This document shows, in pieces, positions 34,336-41,057 of a stretch of 64,000 bases of DNA; the first letter of the stretch is position 1; each line of letters opens with the position of its first letter. The DNA lies in contig NZ_CP084561.1 in NCBI RefSeq assembly GCF_021789315.1, positions 4,030,001 to 4,094,000 of the forward strand. Direction: 5' to 3'. The notes below the pieces were generated by a model that had not been told where the DNA came from, did no database searches, and was given only the letters and a program-made list of their open reading frames with translations. The translations under genes and the position numbers were made by a program. The DNA is from Arthrobacter sp. FW305-BF8 (lineage in GTDB: Bacteria > Actinomycetota > Actinomycetes > Actinomycetales > Micrococcaceae).

Positions 34336-35550
34336 CTAGTCGAACCAGGGGTCCAGGCCATACAGCGGGAAGACTTCCTTGCGCGTGGCCATCACGGTGC
34401 GGTCGATGTCGTCGTTGGGATCGAAGCCCACCTCCCACGACCGCCACCAGACGTCGGCGTCGTCGCCCATGCTCTCCGGCGTGTCAACGCCGTAGCGCTC
34501 CTGCACGTACGTCCGCCACGCCTCGGGCACGGGCGTGCGCAGCGGCACCGGACGGTTCGCAGCGATGCCTATCAGGTGGCTCCACGTCCGCGGCACCACG
34601 CCCGTGATGTGGTACCCGCCGCCGCCGGTGGCGATCCAGCGGTTCCCGCAGTACCGGGCGGCCAAGCTTGCGACGGCGGTGGCGGCCTCGCGCTGCCCGT
34701 CCACACTCACGTTCAAATGGGTGAGGGGATCTAGCCGGTGCGAGTCGCAGCCGTGCTGGCTGACGATGACTTCGGGCGCGAAAGCGCCCACCAGCTGCGG
34801 GACCACGGCGTGGAACGCCCGCAGCCAGCCGGCGTCACCCGTTCCCGCAGGCAGTGCCACATTCACCGCGCTGCCCAGGGCCTCGGGGCCGCCGATCTCG
34901 TTGGCGAAGCCGGTGCCGGGGAACAGGGACATGCCGGTTTCGTGCAGCGAGATGGTGAGGACACGGGGGTCGTCCCAGAAGATGCTCTGCGTCCCGTCCC
35001 CGTGGTGGGCGTCGACGTCGATATATGCCACCCGCTGCACGCCGCCGTCGAGCAGTTTCCGGACGGCCAAAGCGGCATCGTTGTAGACGCAGAAGCCACT
35101 GGCCCGGTCCCGGGACGCGTGGTGGAGGCCGCCGCCGAAGTTCACGGCCCGGACGGCGGATCCGTCCAGGATGGAGCTCGCCGCGAGGAGGGAGCCGCCA
35201 GCCAGGCGCGCCGCAGCCTCGTGCATCCCGGCGAACGCGGGGTCGTCCTCGGTGCCCAGCCCGTAGGACTCGTCCGCGGCGGCGGGGTTGTCGCTGGCCT
35301 GGCGCACCGCGGCCACAAAGTCGGGGCTGTGCACGGTGGTGAGCTCGCCGTCGTTGGCCAGGTCCGGGGCAGCCAGGGTGACGTGCTTTAGGTCGAGCAG
35401 GCCCAGGCTCCCGGCCAGCCGCGCGGTCAGGTCCAGGCGCTCGGGCGCCATGGGGTGGCCCAGGCCAAAGTTGTACGCCGTCATGGCGGCGTCCCACACC
35501 ACCGTCGTTGGCAGTGCGGGGAGGCTGAGTCCGGGCTGGAGTGTCATCAC
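34336..35550 (-). CDS. acuC: acetoin utilisation protein AcuC / histone-deacetylase-family amidohydrolase
   Basis: A 404-residue zinc-dependent deacetylase of the HDAC superfamily. The signature VAYIDVDAHHGDGTQSIFWD contains the tandem His and Asp zinc ligands; further motifs are GFCVYNDAALAV, ISLHETGMSLFPGTG, VSQHGCDSHRLDPL and the Tyr-containing GGGGYHI. In Bacillus, AcuC deacetylates acetyl-CoA synthetase; here the partner is not nearby, so the substrate is inferred from family only. It diverges from the potassium transporter genes by about 100 bases. Confidence 0.9.
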   Translation of the reverse strand: MMTLQPGLSLPALPTTVVWDAAMTAYNFGLGHPMAPERLDLTARLAGSLGLLDLKHVTLAAPDLANDGELTTVHSPDFVAAVRQASDNPAAADESYGLGTEDDPAFAGMHEAAARLAGGSLLAASSILDGSAVRAVNFGGGLHHASRDRASGFCVYNDAALAVRKLLDGGVQRVAYIDVDAHHGDGTQSIFWDDPRVLTISLHETGMSLFPGTGFANEIGGPEALGSAVNVALPAGTGDAGWLRAFHAVVPQLVGAFAPEVIVSQHGCDSHRLDPLTHLNVSVDGQREAATAVASLAARYCGNRWIATGGGGYHITGVVPRTWSHLIGIAANRPVPLRTPVPEAWRTYVQERYGVDTPESMGDDADVWWRSWEVGFDPNDDIDRTVMATRKEVFPLYGLDPWFD

Positions 35551-35652
35551 TCACAGGCTACCGGAGCCCCGTCTGTTCCCAAGCCCGGCCACGGCAAGGT
35601 GTTTAGTGGTTTACTACTGGAGGAAGCAGAGCCAATCGAGGAACAGCCGCAC

Positions 35653-37086
35653 ATGACCCAAAGCCAGTCGAGGTCCAAGAGCCCGGCCAGCTGGCAACCC
35701 GCAGCGCCGGAGCGTGAGGGCCTGTGGATATTCACGGGCATCCGTGACTTCATCGATGACATTGCCAACACATCGCCGGCCCGCCTTGCCCTGAGCGCCT
35801 TCGTGGTGGTCATCGTCCTCTTCACCGCTCTCCTGTCGCTGCCGGCCTCCTCAGCAACCGGTGACTTCACGCCACTCCACCAGGCCCTCTTCACCGCCGT
35901 CTCGGCCGTCTGTGTCACGGGCCTGACCGTGGTGTCCACCGCCGTGCACTGGTCCTTCTTCGGCCAACTGATCATCCTGGTCGGCATTTTCGTCGGCGGC
36001 CTCGGCACGCTGACGCTGGCCTCGCTGCTGGCCCTCATGGTGAGCAAGAAGCTGGGGGTCAGGGGCAAGCTCATCGCCCAGGAGGCCATGAACAACGCCG
36101 GCCGCCTGGGTGAGGTGGGTACGCTGCTGCGGATCGTCATCACCACCTCGGTGGTCATCGAGGCCGCCCTCGCCATCGCCCTGATCCCGCGCTTCATGGT
36201 GCTCGGCGAGCCTTTCTGGCAGTCCGTCTGGCACGGCGTCTTCTATTCGATCTCGTCCTTCAACAACGCCGGATTCACCCCGCATTCGGACGGCATCGTC
36301 CCCTACGAAACAGACCTCTGGATCCTCATCCCGCTCATGCTCGGCGTGTTCCTGGGCAGCCTCGGCTTCCCGGTCGTCATGGTGCTGCAGCAAAACGGGC
36401 TGAACTGGAAAAAGTGGAACCTCCACACGAAGCTCACCATTCAGGTCTCGTTCATCCTGCTCGCGGCCGGAACCGTGCTGTGGGCGCTCATGGAGTGGGA
36501 CAACGCCCGGACCATCGGCGGCATGGATCTCGGCGACAAGATCACGCACTCGCTCTTCGCCTCCGTCATGACGCGCTCCGGCGGCTTCAACCTGGTGGAC
36601 CAGAACCAGATGGAATCCACCACCATGCTGCTCACGGACGCCCTCATGTTCGCCGGCGGCGGCTCCGCTTCAACGGCCGGCGGCATCAAGGTCACCACCA
36701 TCGCCGTCATGTTCCTGGCCATCATCGCCGAAGCCCGCGGCGACGCCGACGTCAAGGTCTACGGCCGGACCATCCCGGAGGGCACCATGCGCGTGGCCAT
36801 CTCCGTGATCGTGGCCGGCGCAACGCTGGTGTCCGCGTCCGCCTTCCTGCTCCTGCACATCAGCGGCGCATCCCTGGACCGGGTGCTGTTCGAAACGATT
36901 TCAGCCTTCGCCACAGTCGGCCTCAGTACAAACCTCAGCGCCGAACTGCCGCCGGAGGGCGTGTATGTGCTGTCGGCCCTGATGTTCGCAGGCCGCGTCG
37001 GCACCGTCACGCTTGCCGCTGCCCTGGCCCTGCGCCAGCGCAGCCAGCTGTACCACTACCCGGAAGAGAGGCCAATCATTGGCTAA
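35653..37086 (+). CDS. ktrB: potassium uptake channel subunit KtrB/TrkH
   Basis: A 477-residue membrane protein with four pore repeats of the TrkH/KtrB superfamily. Selectivity-filter-like segments are VCVTGLTVVST, SSFNNAGFTPHSDG, TRSGGFNLVD and FATVGLSTNLS, each with the conserved Gly. ATG 35653 has GAGGAA nine bases upstream; a long frame from 35455 overlaps the divergent acuC gene and is rejected. Its 3' end overlaps the ktrA start by eight bases, so channel and gating ring are made together. Confidence 0.92.
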   Translation: MTQSQSRSKSPASWQPAAPEREGLWIFTGIRDFIDDIANTSPARLALSAFVVVIVLFTALLSLPASSATGDFTPLHQALFTAVSAVCVTGLTVVSTAVHWSFFGQLIILVGIFVGGLGTLTLASLLALMVSKKLGVRGKLIAQEAMNNAGRLGEVGTLLRIVITTSVVIEAALAIALIPRFMVLGEPFWQSVWHGVFYSISSFNNAGFTPHSDGIVPYETDLWILIPLMLGVFLGSLGFPVVMVLQQNGLNWKKWNLHTKLTIQVSFILLAAGTVLWALMEWDNARTIGGMDLGDKITHSLFASVMTRSGGFNLVDQNQMESTTMLLTDALMFAGGGSASTAGGIKVTTIAVMFLAIIAEARGDADVKVYGRTIPEGTMRVAISVIVAGATLVSASAFLLLHISGASLDRVLFETISAFATVGLSTNLSAELPPEGVYVLSALMFAGRVGTVTLAAALALRQRSQLYHYPEERPIIG

Positions 37087-37765
37087 TTCGTCAGGCGCTC
37101 CCAACCGCCCCGCCCACAACGCGCCGGTACTGGTGATCGGGCTGGGCCGCTTCGGTTCCTCCACGGCCGAGCAACTGGTCAAGCAGGGCCGTGAGGTGCT
37201 GGCCATCGAACGCGACAGGTCCCTGGTCCAGAAATGGTCACCCGTTCTGACCCATGTGGTGGAGGCGGACGCCACCAACATCGACGCGCTGCGCCAGCTG
37301 GGCGCGCAGGAGTTCAGCTCGGCCGTGGTGGGTGTGGGGACGTCCATCGAGTCCTCGGTGCTCATCACCGTGAACCTGGTGGACCTGGGCATCGAGCACT
37401 TGTGGGTCAAGGCCATCACGCCCTCGCACGGCAAGATCCTCACCCGCATCGGCGCCAACCACGTCATCTACCCGGAGGCCGACGCCGGCGTCCGCGCGGC
37501 GCACCTGGTCTCCGGGCGCATGCTGGACTTCATCGAGTTCGACGACGACTTTGCGATCGTGAAGATGTATCCCCCGCGTGAAACGGTCGGTTTCACGCTG
37601 GACGAGTCCAAGGTCCGGTCCAAGTACGGCGTGACCATCGTGGGCGTGAAGTCCCCGGGCGAAGACTTTACGTACGCCCGCCCCGAGACCAAGGTGTCCG
37701 CCCGCGACATGCTGATCGTGTCCGGCCATGTGGACCTGCTGGAGCGGTTCGCCGCCCGGCCGTAG
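37079..37765 (+). CDS. ktrA: potassium uptake regulatory subunit KtrA/TrkA
   Basis: A 228-residue cytosolic gating subunit. RCK_N domain with the nucleotide-binding VLVIGLGRFGSSTAEQL and the acidic IERDR at the end of beta-2; RCK_C domain from about residue 140. ATP/ADP, and in some species c-di-AMP, control the KtrAB complex through these domains. The TTG at 37079 is taken as start: GAGAGG lies eight bases upstream and it overlaps the ktrB stop (ATTGGCTAA), a coupling arrangement. Confidence 0.9.
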   Translation: MANSSGAPNRPAHNAPVLVIGLGRFGSSTAEQLVKQGREVLAIERDRSLVQKWSPVLTHVVEADATNIDALRQLGAQEFSSAVVGVGTSIESSVLITVNLVDLGIEHLWVKAITPSHGKILTRIGANHVIYPEADAGVRAAHLVSGRMLDFIEFDDDFAIVKMYPPRETVGFTLDESKVRSKYGVTIVGVKSPGEDFTYARPETKVSARDMLIVSGHVDLLERFAARP

Positions 37766-37807
37766 CGGCGGCGAGGCTAGTAACACGCCCGACGACGGCG
37801 CGGCCCA

Positions 37808-37861
37808 CCGTCGTGCCCAACGTACCGCCCGCCGTCGTGCCCAACGTACCGCCCGCCGTCG
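37808..37861 (+). repeat. 24-bp tandem repeat, two full copies
   Basis: CCGTCGTGCCCAACGTACCG + CCCG occurs at 37808-37831 and again at 37832-37855, followed by the start of a third copy. It lies just past ktrA and ends exactly where the 65-bp palindrome begins. No reading frame across it looks coding. Confidence 0.8.
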
Positions 37862-37926
37862 GGAGTTTTTGTCCAGATATTGGGCCCAAAAGGGCCTTTA
37901 ACTCGCGGTATCTGGACAAAAACTCC
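37862..37926. repeat. 65-bp palindromic element, family B copy 2
   Basis: GGAGTTTTTGTCCAGATAT (37862-37880) is mirrored at 37908-37926 with one difference in 19. The centre holds another small hairpin (GGGCCC / GGGCC). It has the same length and outer arms as the element at 26649. It follows ktrA by about 95 bases, facing the convergent proC gene. Confidence 0.8.
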
Positions 37927-37938
37927 AATGCAAGAGGT

Positions 37939-38170
37939 GCGGGCGGTGGGCCCACGCCCGCAGGGACTAGCCGAGCTTGCGAGGCAAGGGGGCGGGCGGT
38001 GGGCCCACGCCCGCAGGGTTCCCTGGCCGAGCTTGCGAGGCAAGGGGGCGGGTGGTGGGCCCACGCCCGCAGGGTTCCCTGGCCGAGCTTGCGAGGCAAG
38101 GGGGCGGGTGGTGGGCCCACGCCCGCAGGGTTCCCTGGCCGAGCTTGCGAGGCAAGGGGGCGGGCGGGGA
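37939..38170. repeat. 56-bp tandem array abutting the proC stop codon
   Basis: Units begin at 37939, 37992, 38048, 38104 and 38160 (the last partial). Units 2-4 are 56 bp and nearly identical; unit 1 is 53 bp. Each holds a hairpin GCGGGC/GTGGGCCCAC/GCCCGC and the stretch GCCGAGCTTGCGAGGCAAGG. GGGACTAGCCGAGCT occurs in unit 1 (37963-37977) and again across the proC stop (38167-38181), so the array seems to have grown from the end of proC. Spacer-like unique sequence between units is absent, so it is not a CRISPR. Confidence 0.9.
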
Positions 38171-39004
38171 CTAGCCGAGCTGCTTGGTGATCTCGGCGGA
38201 GCGGTCCGCTGCGGCGCGGGCGCCCGCGGCGATGATGGCCGGCAGGCCGCGGTCATCGAACGTGGCGATGGCCCGCTCGGTGGTGCCGTTCGGACTCGTC
38301 ACGGCTTTGCGCAGGGCCGCCGGTTCGGCGCCGGGTTCCGCCAGCATGAGGCCGGCTCCCGCCACGGTTTCGCGGGCCAGCAGCAGCGCCAGCTCCCCGT
38401 CAAGGCCCAGTTCAACGCCGGCGGCGGCCATGGCCTCGGCCAGGTAGAACGCGTAAGCCGGACCGGAACCGCTGATGGCGCCGAGAGCGTCCACCTGCTC
38501 CTCCGGGATTTCGACGACGGTTCCCACCGCGCCGAGTATGTCTTTCGCCCGCTGGAGCTGCTCCGGCGAGCAGTGGGTGCCCGCAGACACCGAGACCACG
38601 CCGCGGCCAAGCTTCGCCGGAGTGTTGGGCATCGTCCTGATCACCGGCTGGCCCGCGGGCAGGGCAGCTTCGAGCTGGGCGATGGAAACGGCCGCAGCAA
38701 CGCTGATGACGATCGTGTCCGGGGAAAGTGAGCCACTGACTTCGCGGGCCAGTTCGGCGATCCCCACGGGCTTCACGCCGAGAATCACGATGCCAGCCCC
38801 CTTTGCCGCCTGCTTGTTGTTGTCGGGTTCTTCGCTGCCGGCGATGGCCGTGATGCCGGAGTGCCGTTCGGCCAGCTCGGCAGCCCGTTCCGCGCGCCGG
38901 ACGGTGGCCACGATCTCCATGGGATCCATGCCGCTCTCCAGCAGGCCGCCCAGGATGGCCTCGTTCATTGATCCACAGCCAAGAAATGCGATTCGGTTGC
39001 TCAT
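38171..39004 (-). CDS. proC: pyrroline-5-carboxylate reductase
   Basis: Reduces 1-pyrroline-5-carboxylate to L-proline with NAD(P)H, the last step of proline synthesis. 277 residues: Rossmann start IAFLGCGSMNEAIL, VILGVKPVGIAEL, IRTMPNTPAKLGRG, and the hallmark ALGAISGSGPAYAFYLAEAM. Length matches the family. ATG 39004 is used; the frame stays open upstream to 39082 but those residues are not conserved-looking. The stop codon falls inside the sequence that starts the downstream tandem array, so the array could have shifted the C-terminus during its growth. Confidence 0.94.
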   Translation of the reverse strand: MSNRIAFLGCGSMNEAILGGLLESGMDPMEIVATVRRAERAAELAERHSGITAIAGSEEPDNNKQAAKGAGIVILGVKPVGIAELAREVSGSLSPDTIVISVAAAVSIAQLEAALPAGQPVIRTMPNTPAKLGRGVVSVSAGTHCSPEQLQRAKDILGAVGTVVEIPEEQVDALGAISGSGPAYAFYLAEAMAAAGVELGLDGELALLLARETVAGAGLMLAEPGAEPAALRKAVTSPNGTTERAIATFDDRGLPAIIAAGARAAADRSAEITKQLG

Positions 39005-39104
39005 TGCTCCATCATTGCAGTTCATCGTGCCGGATGCAGGCCGGGGGCTATTCACAGGAAGCTCACATGTTGGTTGAAGCATTCACACACCTTCGGCCCC
39101 TAAC

Positions 39105-39226
39105 TTGGGTAATACCTCATTGAGGGTGCGAGTGATGAAGCAAGCATGGGGATGCTTGTCAGGCACCGACGGACTGCAGCGGTTTTGCCCATTTTTCTGC
39201 AGCAGGCCGTCGGTGTCTTTGCTTTT
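39105..39226 (+). ncRNA. candidate small RNA 1 with terminator-like end
   Basis: On the plus strand the order is: CCTCATTGAGG mini-hairpin, GGTGCGAGTGATG motif, hairpin CAAGCAT-GGGG-ATGCTTG (39141-39158), then CACCGACGG (39164-39172) pairing with CCGTCGGTG (39207-39215) and containing an inner CTGCAG/CTGCAG stem, followed by TCTTTGCTTTT. This end looks like an intrinsic terminator, unusual in DNA this GC-rich. No known RNA family was recognised. The 5' end is not defined. Confidence 0.45.
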
Positions 39227-39337
39227 AAACCCGTGCGCTTTGCAATCCCGCCCGGCGGCTGGCGGATTCCCAGCCTGCTTTCAGGTAAATCCCCCAGAAC
39301 ACCCATACTCCCCCGTTAGAGTAGAAAACGCCTCACA

Positions 39338-39418
39338 GGTGCGAGTGATGGAGCCGGTTCCTTCGGGACCGGCGCGGCGCCGGTCGGTTGCAGAAGAGTT
39401 CCCCCCAGCTTCTTCTGC
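39338..39418 (+). ncRNA. candidate structured RNA 2, with hexacytosine loop
   Basis: Begins with the second copy of GGTGCGAGTGATG, then a CCGGTTCC/GGGACCGG hairpin (39354-39372) and a hairpin GCAGAAGA (39390-39397) / TCTTCTGC (39411-39418) whose loop contains CCCCCC. A C6 loop recalls the actinobacterial 6C RNA, but that family has two such hairpins and only one is seen here. No U-run follows. Strand is assigned by analogy to the first element. Confidence 0.35.
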
Positions 39419-39480
39419 GTAACCGGCCGGCGCTTACTCGTTTAAAGCGGCCGGCGAAGGCGGCGGCGGCGAGGCGAACC

Positions 39481-40473
39481 CTAGAGCGCAGGCAGCGCGG
39501 AGGCCTGCTGGACGCCCACGTGCGGTGCAGGTTCAAGCGGGCCGTCGACGACCAGCTGGTCGAGCCGGCGGAGGATGAGGCCCTCGCGCAGCGCCCAAGG
39601 GCAGATCTTGATCTTCTTGTACTCAAAGAGCTCCATGGCCGCTTCGGCCACCAGCGCACCGGCGAGCAGCTGGTTGGCGCGGGCCTCGGAGACGCCCGGC
39701 AGGTGCAGCCGGTCTTCGGTCTTCATGGCAGAAATGCGCTGCGCCCAGATGCCGAGGTCCGTGCGGTTGAGGTCGCGCTTCACATACGGGCCGGCGTCGC
39801 TGGGTGCGGCCCCGGCAATCCGCGCCAGGGAGCGGAAGGTCTTCGAGGTGCCGGCCAGGACGTTCGCCCTCCCCACCTCGTTGAAGTTGCGCACCACCGG
39901 TTTGAGGGTGGCCCTGATGTAGCGGCGCAGTTCCTTGACACTCTTCGCGGAGGGCGGATCCTCGTGCAGCCAGTCCCGGGTCAGCCGGCTCGCGCCGAGG
40001 GGCACGGAGGTTGCCAGTTCCGGCAATTCATCCTGGCCCAGGGCCATTTCGAAGGAACCGCCGCCGATGTCGAAGTTCAGGACGGTGCCGGCTCCCCAGC
40101 CATACCAGCGGCGGACGGCGAAGAACGTCATGGACGCCTCCTCGCTGCCCGTGAGTTCCTGCAGCGTCACCGTGGTTTCGTGCTTCACCCGCGCCAGCAC
40201 CGCGGGTCCGTTGGTGGCCTCGCGAATGGCTGACGTACAGAAAGCCAGCAGGTCATCGGCCTTGTGGCGCGCCGCGAACTCCCAGGCCTCGAGCACGAAC
40301 TCCGTGAGCTCATGCTGGCCGGCGTCGGTGATGTTGCCGTCCCCGTCGAGGTACTGCACCAGCGAGAGGGGTCGCTTGTGCGAGGCGAAAGGCACAGGCC
40401 GCGCGCCGGGGTGGGCATCCACCAGCAGGAGGTGGACAGTGTTTGAACCGATATCGAGGACGCCTAGCCGCAT
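39481..40473 (-). CDS. Ppx/GppA-family exopolyphosphatase/pppGpp phosphatase
   Basis: A 330-residue member of the ASKHA phosphatase group that removes terminal phosphate from polyphosphate or pppGpp. Motifs: VLDIGSNTVHLLLVDAH at the N-terminus, FCTSAIREATNG, and VLNFDIGGGSFEMALG. It lacks the long C-terminal HD-like domain of E. coli Ppx, as is usual for actinobacterial short forms (mycobacterial Ppx1-like). Which of the two activities dominates cannot be told. ATG start at 40473. Confidence 0.9.
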   Translation of the reverse strand: MRLGVLDIGSNTVHLLLVDAHPGARPVPFASHKRPLSLVQYLDGDGNITDAGQHELTEFVLEAWEFAARHKADDLLAFCTSAIREATNGPAVLARVKHETTVTLQELTGSEEASMTFFAVRRWYGWGAGTVLNFDIGGGSFEMALGQDELPELATSVPLGASRLTRDWLHEDPPSAKSVKELRRYIRATLKPVVRNFNEVGRANVLAGTSKTFRSLARIAGAAPSDAGPYVKRDLNRTDLGIWAQRISAMKTEDRLHLPGVSEARANQLLAGALVAEAAMELFEYKKIKICPWALREGLILRRLDQLVVDGPLEPAPHVGVQQASALPAL

Positions 40474-40557
40474 CCTGCCATTATTCCTCCCGCCGGCGCA
40501 GCGGACGCAACCTGGCGCTTACATTGCGGGCTTTGGTGCGCGGACGGCCGCGCGGGG

Positions 40558-41007
40558 TTACTCGCCCTCGAGGCCCGCCGGGTTGGGGTCCACTTCATCG
40601 GCGCGCTTGAAGTCGCGCTTGATGTTGGCAATGCCCTCGGGATTGATCTCGAAGCCGTAGGCCGCACCCGGGTTGATGACCATTCCTAGCTCATCGCCGA
40701 TGTTGGCGATGATGGCCGCGCCCTGCGTGCCCAGCACGTTCGGAGCGGCCTCCAGGTACTGGGAATCAACCCGGCTGGGGTGCGAGAACACCGCAAGGAC
40801 AGGCTGGCCGTCGGCATTGCCCAGCACCAGCGGCTCCACCTGGGAATCCTCGCCCTCGAGAGCGTCGGAACTGATGATGTAGACCTCGTTGTTGAGGAAA
40901 GACAGGATGACGTCCACCGGATCGGCGTCCGGCTGGCCGCCCAGGGCCAGCTTCTCCTCAAGGTCGTTCAGCGGCGTGGTGTCTGCGGGTTCCGGCTGTT
41001 CAGTCAT
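40558..41007 (-). CDS. SseB-family protein
   Basis: A 149-residue cytoplasmic protein with one SseB N-terminal domain: NDLEEKLALGG, EVYIISSD, PLVLGNADGQPVLAVFSH and the conserved GMVINPGAAYGFEINPEGI near the end. The family is widespread but its biochemical role is not established. It lies between topA and ppx on the same strand, 50 bases downstream of topA, and may be co-transcribed. Confidence 0.85.
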   Translation of the reverse strand: MTEQPEPADTTPLNDLEEKLALGGQPDADPVDVILSFLNNEVYIISSDALEGEDSQVEPLVLGNADGQPVLAVFSHPSRVDSQYLEAAPNVLGTQGAAIIANIGDELGMVINPGAAYGFEINPEGIANIKRDFKRADEVDPNPAGLEGE

Positions 41008-41057
41008 GCATCTACTCGACCACGTTGCACGGCACGGCGCAATTCCCGCAGGTCCGA

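Larger units (their letters stand above)
39005..39480. other. gene-free stretch with structured elements
   Basis: 476 bases between ppx/gppA and proC. A 105-codon plus-strand frame (39105-39422) has no protein-like character. The stretch instead holds two copies of GGTGCGAGTGATG (39125-39137 and 39338-39350), each preceded by a CCTCA...AGG element and followed by strong hairpins; see the two entries below. A/T content is locally higher than in flanking genes. Confidence 0.6.

Noticed and set aside
37939..38170. CRISPR array
   Set aside because: Repeats are contiguous 56-bp units without variable spacers and no cas genes are present.
37777..38256. Pro/Arg-rich frame across the tandem array
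   Set aside because: Its repeated protein sequence only reflects the DNA repeats, and it overlaps the end of proC in another frame.
39105..39422. 105-codon frame upstream of proC
   Set aside because: No recognisable motif, it crosses two hairpins and a terminator-like sequence, and it has no ribosome-binding site.
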